This document shows positions 23,873 through 38,264 of a DNA stretch of 64,000 nt, in pieces. The first letter of the stretch is position 1. Each line of letters begins with the position of its first letter. The DNA lies in assembly GCA_964057225.1 (NCBI GenBank), contig OZ059894.1, positions 1,612,001 to 1,676,000 of the forward strand, given 5' to 3'. The notes below the pieces were generated by a model that worked only from the letters and a program-made list of their open reading frames with translations, searched no databases and was not told where the DNA came from. Made by a program: the position numbers and the translations under genes. The DNA comes from Auanema rhodensis. Its lineage: Eukaryota; Nematoda; Chromadorea; Rhabditida; Rhabditidae.

Positions 23873-26800
23873 GCTTAATACAAAAATTAGTTATGATCGT
23901 TTGAAAAATGATGCATTAGTGTATGTTGAGTTTCCATGTACACTCAACATTGCTTCCAAAAACATTTTGACAAAAATTTTTTCGAAAAATTTCAGAATAT
24001 TTTAGCAAAAAGTAGATGTTTTTAGATTCCTTTTTTCAAGGCAAAGACGATGGACAATGTTATTCAACGAAAAAATTAATTCTTCAGGGTGAAAATCGAG
24101 GATATAAGTGTGAACTTATATCAGTTGATATCTCGGTGCATTTTTAAGCTAGCGCAAATCTGATAACACAGATCGACGCAGCTTGAAAATCCGCATCGAA
24201 TGCACTATACTACATTGAGGAACGCTTAATACAAAAATTAGTTATGATCGTTTGAAAAATGATGCATTAGTGTATGTTGAGTTTCCATGTACACTCAACA
24301 TAGCTTCCAAAAACATTTTGACAAAAATTTTTTCGAAAAATTTCAGAATAATTTAGCAAAAAGTAGATGTTTTTAGATTTCTTTTTTTAAGGCAAAGACG
24401 ATGGACAATGTTATTCAACGAAAAAATTAATTCTTCAGGGTGAAAATCGAGGATATAAGTGTGAACTTATATCAGTTGATATCTCGGTGCATTTTTAAGC
24501 TAGCGCAAATCTGATAACACAGATCGACGCAGCTTAAAAATCCGCATCGAATGCACTATACTACATTGAGGAACGCTTAATACAAAAATTAGTTATGATC
24601 GTTTGAAAAATGATGCATTAGTGTATGTTGAGTTTCCATGTACACTCAACATTGCTTCCAAAAACATTTTGACAAAAATTTTTTCGAAAAATTTCAGAAT
24701 AATTTAGCAAAAAGTAGATGTTTTTAGATTTCTTTTTTTAAGGCAAAGACGATGGACAATGTTATTCAACGAAAAAATTAATTCTTCAGGGTGAAAATCG
24801 AGGATATAAGTGTGAACTTATATCAGTTGATATCTCGGTGCATTTTTAAGCTAGCGCAAATCTGATAACACAGATCGACGCAGCTTGAAAATCCGCATCG
24901 AATGCACTATACTACTTTGAGAAACGCTTAATACAAAAATTAGTTATGATCGTTTGAAAAATGATGCATTAGTGTATGTTGAGTTTCCATGTACACTCAA
25001 CATTGCTTCCAAAAACATTTTGACAAAAATTTTTTCGAAAAATTTCAGAATATTTTAGCAAAAAGTAGATGTTTTTAGATTCCTTTTTTCAAGGCAAAGA
25101 CGATGGACAATGTTATTCAACAAAAAAATTAATTCTTCAGGGTGAAAATCGAGGATATAAGTGTGAACTTATATCAGTTGATATCTCGGTGCATTTTTAA
25201 GCTAGCGCAAATCTGATAACACAGATCGACGCAGCTTGAAAATCCGCATCGAATGCACTATACTACATTGAGGAACGCTTAATACAAAAATTAGTTATGA
25301 TCGTTTGAAAAATGATGCATTAGTGTATGTTGAGTTTCCATGTACACTCAACATAGCTTCCAAAAACATTTTGACAAAAATTTTTTCGAAAAATTTCAGA
25401 ATAATTTAGCAAAAAGTAGATGTTTTTAGATTTCTTTTTTTAAGGCAAAGACGATGGACAATGTTATTCAACGAAAAAATTAATTCTTCAGGGTGAAAAT
25501 CGAGGATATAAGTGTGAACTTATATCAGTTGATATCTCGGTGCATTTTTAAGCTAGCGCAAATCTGATAACACAGATCGACGCAGCTTAAAAATCCGCAT
25601 CGAATGCACTATACTACATTGAGGAACGCTTAATACAAAAATTAGTTATGATCGTTTGAAAAATGATGCATTAGTGTATGTTGAGTTTCCATGTACACTC
25701 AACATTGCTTCCAAAAACATTTTGACAAAAATTTTTTCGAAAAATTTCAGAATAATTTAGCAAAAAGTAGATGTTTTTAGATTCCTTTTTTCAAGGCAAA
25801 GACGATGGACAATGTTATTCAACGAAAAAATTAATTCTTCAGGGTGAAAATCGAGGATATAAGTGTGAACTTATATCAGTTGATATCTCGGTGCATTTTT
25901 AAGCTAGCGCAAATCTGATAACACAGATCGACGCAGCTTGAAAATCCGCATCGAATGCACTATACTACTTTGAGAAACGCTTAATACAAAAATTAGTTAT
26001 GATCGTTTGAAAAATGATGCATTAGTGTATGTTGAGTTTCCATGTACACTCAACATTGCTTCCAAAAACATTTTGACAAAAATTTTTTCGAAAAATTTCA
26101 GAATATTTTAGCAAAAAGTAGATGTTTTTAGATTCCTTTTTTCAAGGCAAAGACGATGGACAATGTTATTCAACGAAAAAATTAATTCTTCAGGGTGAAA
26201 ATCGAGGATATAAGTGTGAACTTATATCAGTTGATATCTCGGTGCATTTTTAAGCTAGCGCAAATCTGATAACACAGATCGACGCAGCTTGAAAATCCGC
26301 ATCGAATGCACTATACTACTTTGAGAAACGCTTAATACAAAAATTAGTTATGATCGTTTGAAAAATGATGCATTAGTGTATGTTGAGTTTCCATGTACAC
26401 TCAACATTGCTTCCAAAAACATTTTGACAAAAATTTTTTCGAAAAATTTCAGAATATTTTAGCAAAAAGTAGATGTTTTTAGATTTCTTTTTTTAAGGCA
26501 AAGACGATGGACAATGTTATTCAACGAAAAAATTAATTCTTCAGGGTGAAAATCGAGGATATAAGTGTGAACTTATATCAGTTGATATCTCGGTGCATTT
26601 TTAAGCTAGCGCAAATCTGATAACACAGATCGACGCAGCTTAAAAATCCGCATCGAATGCACTATACTACATTGAGGAACGCTTAATACAAAAATTAGTT
26701 ATGATCGTTTGAAAAATGATGCATTAGTGTATGTTGAGTTTCCATGTACACTCAACATTGCTTCCAAAAACATTTTGACAAAAATTTTTTCGAAAAATTT

Positions 26801-29137
26801 CAGAATAATTTAGCAAAAAGTAGATGTTTTTAGATTCCTTTTTTCAAGGCAAAGACGATGGACAATGTTATTCAACGAAAAAATTAATTCTTCAGGGTGA
26901 AAATCGAGGATATAAGTGTGAACTTATATCAGTTGATATCTCGGTGCATTTTTAAGCTAGCGCAAATCTGATAACACAGATCGACGCAGCTTGAAAATCC
27001 GCATCGAATGCACTATACTACTTTGAGAAACGCTTAATACAAAAATTAGTTATGATCGTTTGAAAAATGATGCATTAGTGTATGTTGAGTTTCCATGTAC
27101 ACTCAACATTGCTTCCAAAAACATTTTGACAAAAATTTTTTCGAAAAATTTCAGAATATTTTAGCAAAAAGTAGATGTTTTTAGATTCCTTTTTTCAAGG
27201 CAAAGACGATGGACAATGTTATTCAACGAAAAAATTAATTCTTCAGGGTGAAAATCGAGGATATAAGTGTGAACTTATATCAGTTGATATCTCGGTGCAT
27301 TTTTAAGCTAGCGCAAATCTGATAACACAGATCGACGCAGCTTGAAAATCCGCATCGAATGCACTATACTACATTGAGGAACGCTTAATACAAAAATTAG
27401 TTATGATCGTTTGAAAAATGATGCATTAGTGTATGTTGAGTTTCCATGTACACTCAACATAGCTTCCAAAAACATTTTGACAAAAATTTTTTCGAAAAAT
27501 TTCAGAATAATTTAGCAAAAAGTAGATGTTTTTAGATTTCTTTTTTTAAGGCAAAGACGATGGACAATGTTATTCAACGAAAAAATTAATTCTTCAGGGT
27601 GAAAATCGAGGATATAAGTGTGAACTTATATCAGTTGATATCTCGGTGCATTTTTAAGCTAGCGCAAATCTGATAACACAGATCGACGCAGCTTAAAAAT
27701 CCGCATCGAATGCACTATACTACATTGAGGAACGCTTAATACAAAAATTAGTTATGATCGTTTGAAAAATGATGCATTAGTGTATGTTGAGTTTCCATGT
27801 ACACTCAACATTGCTTCCAAAAACATTTTGACAAAAATTTTTTCGAAAAATTTCAGAATAATTTAGCAAAAAGTAGATGTTTTTAGATTTCTTTTTTTAA
27901 GGCAAAGACGATGGACAATGTTATTCAACGAAAAAATTAATTCTTCAGGGTGAAAATCGAGGATATAAGTGTGAACTTATATCAGTTGATATCTCGGTGC
28001 ATTTTTAAGCTAGCGCAAATCTGATAACACAGATCGACGCAGCTTGAAAATCCGCATCGAATGCACTATACCACTTTGAGAAACGCTTAATACAAAAATT
28101 AGTTATGATCGTTTGAAAAATGATGCATTAGTGTATGTTGAGTTTCCATGTACACTCAACATTGCTTCCAAAAACATTTTGACAAAAATTTTTTCGAAAA
28201 ATTTCAGAATAATTTAGCAAAAAGTAGATGTTTTTAGATTCCTTTTTTCAAGGCAAAGACGATGGACAATGTTATTCAACGAAAAAATTAATTCTTCAGG
28301 GTGAAAATCGAGGATATAAGTGTGAACTTATATCAGTTGATATCTCGGTGCATTTTTAAGCTAGCGCAAATCTGATAACACAGATCGACGCAGCTTGAAA
28401 ATCCGCATCGAATGCACTATACTACTTTGAGAAACGCTTAATACAAAAATTAGTTATGATCGTTTGAAAAATGATGCATTAGTGTATGTTGAGTTTCCAT
28501 GTACACTCAACATTGCTTCCAAAAACATTTTGACAAAAATTTTTTCGAAAAATTTCAGAATATTTTAGCAAAAAGTAGATGTTTTTAGATTCCTTTTTTC
28601 AAGGCAAAGACGATGGACAATGTTATTCAACGAAAAAATTAATTCTTCAGGGTGAAAATCGAGGATATAAGTGTGAACTTATATCAGTTGATATCTCGGT
28701 GCATTTTTAAGCTAGCGCAAATCTGATAACACAGATCGACGCAGCTTGAAAATCCGCATCGAATGCACTATACTACTTTGAGAAACGCTTAATACAAAAA
28801 TTAGTTATGATCGTTTGAAAAATGATGCATTAGTGTATGTTGAGTTTCCATGTACACTCAACATTGCTTCCAAAAACATTTTGACAAAAATTTTTTCGAA
28901 AAATTTCAGAATATTTTAGCAAAAAGTAGATGTTTTTAGATTCCTTTTTTCAAGGCAAAGACGATGGACAATGTTATTCAACGAAAAAATTAATTCTTCA
29001 GGGTGAAAATCGAGGATATAAGTGTGAACTTATATCAGTTGATATCTCGGTGCATTTTTAAGCTAGCGCAAATCTGATAACACAGATCGACGCAGCTTGA
29101 AAATCCGCATCGAATGCACTATACTACTTTGAGAAAC
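23873..29137 (+). repeat. Trimer-textured zone of superunit 2
   Basis: The zone holds fifteen monomers. The first copies run in triplets of A128T, then C157T/C165T with G313A, then T79 ending ctttgagaa: 23,873-24,925, 24,926-25,978 and, less regularly, 26,330-28,084. Extra A128T monomers at 25,979, 28,436 and 28,787 break the rhythm. The 24,926 copy has a private caacaaaaa; the 27,734 copy has a private tataccact. The 26,330 copy combines A128T with C157T/C165T and looks recombinant. Confidence 0.8.
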
Positions 29138-32100
29138 GCTTGATACAAAAATTAGTTATGATCGTTTGAAAAATGATGCATTAGTGTATGTTGAGTTTCC
29201 ATGTACACTCAACATTGCTTCCAAAAACATTTTGACAAAAATTTTTTCGAAAAATTTCAGAATAATTTAGCAAAAAGTAGATGTTTTTAGATTCCTTTTT
29301 TCAAGGCAAAGACGATGGACAATGTTATTCAACGAAAAAATTAATTCTTCAGGGTGAAAATCGAGGATATAAGTGTGAACTTATATCAGTTGATATCTCG
29401 GTGCATTTTTAAGCTAGCGCAAATCTGATAACACAGATCGACGCAGCTTGAAAATCCGCATCGAATGCACTATACTACTTTGAGAAACGTTTAATACAAA
29501 AATTAGTTATGATCGTTTGAAAAATGATGCATTAGTGTATGTTGAGTTTCCATGTACACTCAACATAGCTTCCAAAAACATTTTGACAAAAATTTTTTCG
29601 AAAAATTTCAGAATAATTTAGCAAAAAGTAGATGTTTTTAGATTTCTTTTTTTAAGGCAAAGACGATGGACAATGTTATTCAACGAAAAAATTAATTCTT
29701 CAGGGTGAAAATCGAGGATATAAGTGTGAACTTATATCAGTTGATATCTCGGTGCATTTTTAAGCTAGCGCAAATCTGATAACACAGATCGACGCAGCTT
29801 GAAAATCCGCATCGAATGCACTATACTACTTTGAGAAACGCTTAATACAAAAATTAGTTATGATCGTTTGAAAAATGATGCATTAGTGTATGTTGAGTTT
29901 CCATGTACACTCAACATTGCTTCCAAAAACATTTTGACAAAAATTTTTTCGAAAAATTTCAGAATATTTTAGCAAAAAGTAGATGTTTTTAGATTCCTTT
30001 TTTCAAGGCAAAGACGATGGACAATGTTATTCAACGAAAAAATTAATTCTTCAGGGTGAAAATCGAGGATATAAGTGTGAACTTATATCAGTTGATATCT
30101 CGGTGCATTTTTAAGCTAGCGCAAATCTGATAACACAGATCGACGCAGCTTGAAAATCCGCATCGAATGCACTATACTACATTGAGGAACGCTTAATACA
30201 AAAATTAGTTATGATCGTTTGAAAAATGATGCATTAGTGTATGTTGAGTTTCCATGTACACTCAACATAGCTTCCAAAAACATTTTGACAAAAATTTTTT
30301 CGAAAAATTTCAGAATAATTTAGCAAAAAGTAGATGTTTTTAGATTTCTTTTTTTGAGGCAAAGACGATGGACAATGTTATTCAACGAAAAAATTAATTC
30401 TTCAGGGTGAAAATCGAGGATATAAGTGTGAACTTATATCAGTTGATATCTCGGTGCATTTTTAAGCTAGCGCAAATCTGATAACACAGATCGACGCAGC
30501 TTAAAAATCCGCATCGAATGCACTATACTACATTGAGGAACGCTTAATACAAAAATTAGTTATGATCGTTTGAAAAATGATGCATTAGTGTATGTTGAGT
30601 TTCCATGTACACTCAACATTGCTTCCAAAAACATTTTGACAAAAATTTTTTCGAAAAATTTCAGAATAATTTAGCAAAAAGTAGATGTTTTTAGATTTCT
30701 TTTTTTAAGGCAAAGACGATGGACAATGTTATTCAACGAAAAAATTAATTCTTCAGGGTGAAAATCGAGGATATAAGTGTGAACTTATATCAGTTGATAT
30801 CTCGGTGCATTTTTAAGCTAGCGCAAATCTGATAACACAGATCGACGCAGCTTGAAAATCCGCATCGAATGCACTATACTACTTTGAGAAACGCTTAATA
30901 CAAAAATTAGTTATGATCGTTTGAAAAATGATGCATTAGTGTATGTTGAGTTTCCATGTACACTCAACATTGCTTCCAAAAACATTTTGACAAAAATTTT
31001 TTCGAAAAATTTCAGAATATTTTAGCAAAAAGTAGATGTTTTTAGATTCCTTTTTTCAAGGCAAAGACGATGGACAATGTTATTCAACGAAAAAATTAAT
31101 TCTTCAGGGTGAAAATCGAGGATATAAGTGTGAACTTATATCAGTTGATATCTCGGTGCATTTTTAAGCTAGCGCAAATCTGATAACACAGATCGACGCA
31201 GCTTGAAAATCCGCATCGAATGCACTATACTACTTTGAGAAACGCTTAATACAAAAATTAGTTATGATCGTTTGAAAAATGATGCATTAGTGTATGTTGA
31301 GTTTCCATGTACACTCAACATTGCTTCCAAAAACATTTTGACAAAAATTTTTTCGAAAAATTTCAGAATATTTTAGCAAAAAGTAGATGTTTTTAGATTC
31401 CTTTTTTCAAGGCAAAGACGATGGACAATGTTATTCAACGAAAAAATTAATTCTTCAGGGTGAAAATCGAGGATATAAGTGTGAACTTATATCAGTTGAT
31501 ATCTCGGTGCATTTTTAAGCTAGCGCAAATCTGATAACACAGATCGACGCAGCTTGAAAATCCGCATCGAATGCACTATACTACATTGAGGAACGCTTAA
31601 TACAAAAATTAGTTATGATCGTTTGAAAAATGATGCATTAGTGTATGTTGAGTTTCCATGTACACTCAACATAGCTTCCAAAAACATTTTGACAAAAATT
31701 TTTTCGAAAAATTTCAGAATAATTTAGCAAAAAGTAGATGTTTTTAGATTTCTTTTTTTGAGGCAAAGACGATGGACAATGTTATTCAACGAAAAAATTA
31801 ATTCTTCAGGGTGAAAATCGAGGATATAAGTGTGAACTTATATCAGTTGATATCTCGGTGCATTTTTAAGCTAGCGCAAATCTGATAACACAGATCGACG
31901 CAGCTTAAAAATCCGCATCGAATGCACTATACTACATTGAGGAACGCTTAATACAAAAATTAGTTATGATCGTTTGAAAAATGATGCATTAGTGTATGTT
32001 GAGTTTCCATGTACACTCAACATTGCTTCCAAAAACATTTTGACAAAAATTTTTTCGAAAAATTTCAGAATAATTTAGCAAAAAGTAGATGTTTTTAGAT

Positions 32101-34051
32101 TTCTTTTTTTAAGGCAAAGACGATGGACAATGTTATTCAACGAAAAAATTAATTCTTCAGGGTGAAAATCGAGGATATAAGTGTGAACTTATATCAGTTG
32201 ATATCTCGGTGCATTTTTAAGCTAGCGCAAATCTGATAACACAGATCGACGCAGCTTGAAAATCCGCATCGAATGCACTATACTACTTTGAGAAACGCTT
32301 AATACAAAAATTAGTTATGATCGTTTGAAAAATGATGCATTAGTGTATGTTGAGTTTCCATGTACACTCAACATTGCTTCCAAAAACATTTTGACAAAAA
32401 TTTTTTCGAAAAATTTCAGAATATTTTAGCAAAAAGTAGATGTTTTTAGATTCCTTTTTTCAAGGCAAAGACGATGGACAATGTTATTCAACGAAAAAAT
32501 TAATTCTTCAGGGTGAAAATCGAGGATATAAGTGTGAACTTATATCAGTTGATATCTCGGTGCATTTTTAAGCTAGCGCAAATCTGATAACACAGATCGA
32601 CGCAGCTTGAAAATCCGCATCGAATGCACTATACTACTTTGAGAAACGCTTAATACAAAAATTAGTTATGATCGTTTGAAAAATGATGCATTAGTGTATG
32701 TTGAGTTTCCATGTACACTCAACATTGCTTCCAAAAACATTTTGACAAAAATTTTTTCGAAAAATTTCAGAATAATTTAGCAAAAAGTAGATGTTTTTAG
32801 ATTCCTTTTTTCAAGGCAAAGACGATGGACAATGTTATTCAACGAAAAAATTAATTCTTCAGGGTGAAAATCGAGGATATAAGTGTGAACTTATATCAGT
32901 TGATATCTCGGTGCATTTTTAAGCTAGCGCAAATCTGATAACACAGATCGACGCAGCTTGAAAATCCGCATCGAATGCACTATACTACTTTGAGAAACGT
33001 TTAATACAAAAATTAGTTATGATCGTTTGAAAAATGATGCATTAGTGTATGTTGAGTTTCCATGTACACTCAACATAGCTTCCAAAAACATTTTGACAAA
33101 AATTTTTTCGAAAAATTTCAGAATAATTTAGCAAAAAGTAGATGTTTTTAGATTTCTTTTTTTAAGGCAAAGACGATGGACAATGTTATTCAACGAAAAA
33201 ATTAATTCTTCAGGGTGAAAATCGAGGATATAAGTGTGAACTTATATCAGTTGATATCTCGGTGCATTTTTAAGCTAGCGCAAATCTGATAACACAGATC
33301 GACGCAGCTTGAAAATCCGCATCGAATGCACTATACTACTTTGAGAAACGCTTAATACAAAAATTAGTTATGATCGTTTGAAAAATGATGCATTAGTGTA
33401 TGTTGAGTTTCCATGTACACTCAACATTGCTTCCAAAAACATTTTGACAAAAATTTTTTCGAAAAATTTCAGAATATTTTAGCAAAAAGTAGATGTTTTT
33501 AGATTCCTTTTTTCAAGGCAAAGACGATGGACAATGTTATTCAACGAAAAAATTAATTCTTCAGGGTGAAAATCGAGGATATAAGTGTGAACTTATATCA
33601 GTTGATATCTCGGTGCATTTTTAAGCTAGCGCAAATCTGATAACACAGATCGACGCAGCTTGAAAATCCGCATCGAATGCACTATACTACATTGAGGAAC
33701 GCTTAATACAAAAATTAGTTATGATCGTTTGAAAAATGATGCATTAGTGTATGTTGAGTTTCCATGTACACTCAACATAGCTTCCAAAAACATTTTGACA
33801 AAAATTTTTTCGAAAAATTTCAGAATAATTTAGCAAAAAGTAGATGTTTTTAGATTTCTTTTTTTGAGGCAAAGACGATGGACAATGTTATTCAACGAAA
33901 AAATTAATTCTTCAGGGTGAAAATCGAGGATATAAGTGTGAACTTATATCAGTTGATATCTCGGTGCATTTTTAAGCTAGCGCAAATCTGATAACACAGA
34001 TCGACGCAGCTTGAAAATCCGCATCGAATGCACTATACTACATTGAGGAAC
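29138..34051 (+). repeat. Ten-monomer (3510-bp) spaced repeat and an inner four-monomer repeat
   Basis: The four monomers at 29,138-30,541 match those at 32,648-34,051, offset by exactly 3510 bp. Both share a rare C2T (gaaacgttta at 29,490 and 33,000). They differ at p313 of the last monomer and by cttgatac (A5G) at the start of the first. Between them, 29,840-31,243 and 31,244-32,647 form a 1404-bp four-monomer duplication: A128T; C157T/A166G/G313A; C157T/C165T; A128T ending ctttgagaa. Confidence 0.88.
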
Positions 34052-36158
34052 GCTTAATACAAAAATTAGTTATGATCGTTTGAAAAATGATGCATTAGTG
34101 TATGTTGAGTTTCCATGTACACTCAACATAGCTTCCAAAAACATTTTGACAAAAATTTTTTCGAAAAATTTCAGAATAATTTAGCAAAAAGTAGATGTTT
34201 TTAGATTTCTTTTTTTGAGGCAAAGACGATGGACAATGTTATTCAACGAAAAAATTAATTCTTCAGGGTGAAAATCGAGGATATAAGTGTGAACTTATAT
34301 CAGTTGATATCTCGGTGCATTTTTAAGCTAGCGCAAATCTGATAACACAGATCGACGCAGCTTAAAAATCCGCATCGAATGCACTATACTACATTGAGGA
34401 ACGCTTAATACAAAAATTAGTTATGATCGTTTGAAAAATGATGCATTAGTGTATGTTGAGTTTCCATGTACACTCAACATTGCTTCCAAAAACATTTTGA
34501 CAAAAATTTTTTCGAAAAATTTCAGAATAATTTAGCAAAAAGTAGAAGTTTTTAGATTCCTTTTTTCAAGGCAAAGACGATGGACAATGTTATTCAACGA
34601 AAAAATTAATTCTTCAGGGTGAAAATCGAGGATATAAGTGTGAACTTATATCAGTTGATATCTCGGTGCATTTTTAAGCTAGCGCAAATCTGATAACACA
34701 GATCGACGCAGCTTGAAAATCCGCATCGAATGCACTATACTACTTTGAGAAACGCTTAATACAAAAATTAGTTATGATCGTTTGAAAAATGATGCATTAG
34801 TGTATGTTGAGTTTCCATGTACACTCAACATTGCTTCCAAAAACATTTTGACAAAAATTTTTTCGAAAAATTTCAAATTAATTTAGCAGAAAGTATATGT
34901 TTTTAGATTCCTTTTTTCAAGGCAAAGACGATGGACAATGTTATTCAACGAAAAAATTAATTCTTCAGGGTGAAAATCGAGGATATAAGTGTGAACTTAT
35001 ATCAGTTGATATCTCGGTGCATTTTTAAGCTAGCGCAAATCTGATAACACAGATCGACGCAGCTTAAAAATCCGCATCGAATGCACTATACTACATTGAG
35101 GAACACTTAATACAAAAAATTAGTTATGATCGTTTGAAAAATGATGCATTAGTGTATGTTGAGTTTCCATGTACACTCAACATTGCTTCCAAAAACATTT
35201 TGACAAAAATTTTTTCGAAAAATTTCAGAATAATTTAGCAAAAAGTAGATGTTTTTAGATTCCTTTTTTCAAGGCAAAGACGATGGACAATGTTATTCAA
35301 CGAAAAAATTAATTCTTCAGGGTGAAAATCGAGGATATAAGTGTGAACTTATATCAGTTGATATCTCGGTGCATTTTTAAGCTAGCGCAAATCTGATAAC
35401 ACAGATCGACGCAGCTTGAAAATCCGCATCGAATGCACTATACTACTTTGAGAAACGCTTAATACAAAAATTAGTTATGATCGTTTGAAAAATGATGCAT
35501 TAGTGTATGTTGAGTTTCCATGTACACTCAACATTGCTTCCAAAAACATTTTGACAAAAATTTTTTCGAAAAATTTCAAATCAATTTAGCAGAAAGTATA
35601 TGTTTTTAGATTCCTTTTTTCAAGGCAAAGACGATGGACAATGTTATTCAACGAAAAAATTAATTCTTCAGGGTGAAAATCGAGGATATAAGTGTGAACT
35701 TATATCAGTTGATATCTCGGTGCATTTTTAAGCTAGCGCAAATCTGATAACACAGATCGACGCAGCTTAAAAATCCGCATCGAATGCACTATACTACATT
35801 GAGGAACGCTTAATACAAAAATTAGTTATGATCGTTTGAAAAATGATGCATTAGTGTATGTTGAGTTTCCATGTACACTCAACATTGCTTCCAAAAACAT
35901 TTTGACAAAAATTTTTTCGAAAAATTTCAAAATAATTTAGCAAAAAGTAGATGTTTTTAGATTTCTTTTTTCAAGGCAAAGACGATGGACAATGTTATTC
36001 AACGGAAAAATTAATTCTTCAGGGTGAAAATCGGGGATATATGTGTGAACTTATATCAGTTGATATCTCGGTGCATTTTTAAGCTAGCGCAAATCTGATA
36101 ACACAGATCGACGCAGCTTGAAAATCCGCATCGAATGCACTATACTACTTTGAGAAAC
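34052..36158 (+). repeat. Landmark six-monomer block, copy c
   Basis: Monomer starts are 34,052, 34,403, 34,754, 35,105, 35,457 and 35,808, with the same succession as copies a and b, including the extra A after p10 in the 35,105 copy. Private changes are agtagaagt near 34,546, gaacactta (the start motif itself mutated at 35,105), and tatatgtg in place of tataagtg near 36,040, which disrupts one arm of the p229-p250 hairpin. The block is preceded by an extra C157T/A166G monomer (33,701) absent before copies a and b. Confidence 0.9.
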
Positions 36159-37562
36159 GCTTAATACAAAAATTAGTTATGATCGTTTGAAAAATGATGC
36201 ATTAGTGTATGTTGAGTTTCCATGTACACTCAACATTGCTTCCAAAAACATTTTGACAAAAATTTTTTCGAAAAATTTCAAAATAATTTAGCAAAAAGTA
36301 GATGTTTTTAGATTCCTTTTTTCAAGGCAAAGACGATGGACAATGTTATTCAACGAAAAAATTAATTCTTCAGGGTGAAAATCGAGGATATAAGTGTGAA
36401 CTTATATCAGTTGATATCTCGGTGCATTTTTAAGCTAGCGCAAATCTGATAACACAGATCGACGCAGCTTGAAAATCCGCATCGAATGCACTATACTACT
36501 TTGAGAAACGCTTAATACAAAAATTAGTTATGATCGTTTGAAAAATGATGCATTAGTGTATGTTGAGTTTCCATGTACACTCAACATTGCTTCCAAAAAC
36601 ATTTTGACAAAAATTTTTTCGAAAAATTTCAAATCAATTTAGCAGAAAGTATATGTTTTTAGATTCCTTTTTTCAAGGCAAAGACGATGGACAATGTTAT
36701 TCAACGAAAAAATTAATTCTTCAGGGTGAAAATCGAGGATATAAGTGTGAACTTATATCAGTTGATATCTCGGTGCATTTTTAAGCTAGCGCAAATCTGA
36801 TAACACAGATCGACGCAGCTTAAAAATCCGCATCGAATGCACTATACTACATTGAGGAACGCTTAATACAAAAATTAGTTATGATCGTTTGAAAAATGAT
36901 GCATTAGTGTATGTTGAGTTTCCATGTACACTCAACATTGCTTCCAAAAACATTTTGACAAAAATTTTTTCGAAAAATTTCAAAATAATTTAGCAAAAAG
37001 TAGATGTTTTTAGATTTCTTTTTTCAAGGCAAAGACGATGGACAATGTTATTCAACGGAAAAATTAATTCTTCAGGGTGAAAATCGGGGATATATGTGTG
37101 AACTTATATCAGTTGATATCTCGGTGCATTTTTAAGCTAGCGCAAATCTGATAACACAGATCGACGCAGCTTGAAAATCCGCATCGAATGCACTATACTA
37201 CTTTGAGAAACGCTTAATACAAAAATTAGTTATGATCGTTTGAAAAATGATGCATTAGTGTATGTTGAGTTTCCATGTACACTCAACATTGCTTCCAAAA
37301 ACATTTTGACAAAAATTTTTTCGAAAAATTTCAAAATAATTTAGCAAAAAGTAGATGTTTTTAGATTCCTTTTTTCAAGGCAAAGACGATGGACAATGTT
37401 ATTCAACGAAAAAATTAATTCTTCAGGGTGAAAATCGAGGATATAAGTGTGAACTTATATCAGTTGATATCTCGGTGCATTTTTAAGCTAGCGCAAATCT
37501 GATAACACAGATCGACGCAGCTTGAAAATCCGCATCGAATGCACTATACTACTTTGAGAAAC
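35457..37562 (+). repeat. Three-monomer (1053-bp) higher-order repeat, two copies
   Basis: Copies are 35,457-36,509 and 36,510-37,562. Order: A125T/T126C/G143T with G313A; A198G/A227G with tatatgtg; T79/G123A/C165. The rare tatatgtg is present in both copies, at about 36,040 and 37,093. In superunit 1 the corresponding place was amplified as a four-monomer unit instead. Confidence 0.92.
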
Positions 37563-38264
37563 GCTTAATACAAAAATTAGTTATGATCGTTTGAAAAATG
37601 ATGCATTAGTGTATGTTGAGTTTCTATGTACACTCAACATTGCTTCCAAAAACATTTTGACAAAAATTTTTTCGAAAAATTTCAAATTAATTTAGCAGAA
37701 AGTATATGTTTTTAGATTCCTTTTTTCAAGGCAAAGACGATGGACAATGTTATTCAACGAAAAAATTAATTCTTCAGGGTGAAAATCGAGGATATAAGTG
37801 TGAACTTATATCAGTTGATATCTCGGTGCATTTTTAAGCTAGCGCAAATCTGATAACACAGATCGACGCAGCTTGAAAATCCGCATCGAATGCACTATAC
37901 TACATTGAGGAACGCTTAATACAAAAATTAGTTATGATCGTTTGAAAAATGATGCATTAGTGTATGTTGAGTTTCCATGTACACTCAACATAGCTTCCAA
38001 AAACATTTTGACAAAAATTTTTTCGAAAAATTTCAAAATAATTTAGCAGAAAGTAGATGTTTTTAGATTCCTTTTTTTAAGGCAAAGACGATGGACAATG
38101 TTATTCAACGAAAAAATTAATTCTTCAGGGTGAAAATCGAGGATATAAGTGTGAACTTATATCAGTTGATATCTCGGTGCATTTTTAAGCTAGCGCAAAT
38201 CGGATAACACAGATCGACGCAGCTTGAAAATCCGCATCGAATGCACTATACTACTTTGAGAAAC
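37563..38264 (+). repeat. Two transition monomers of superunit 2
   Basis: These are an A125T/G143T copy (37,563) with private tttctatg in the p50-p79 dyad loop, and an A79/G136/C165T copy (37,914) with private aatcggata that changes the stem at p286-p290. Their classes match the last two monomers of the 18,608-19,309 segment in superunit 1. Confidence 0.85.
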
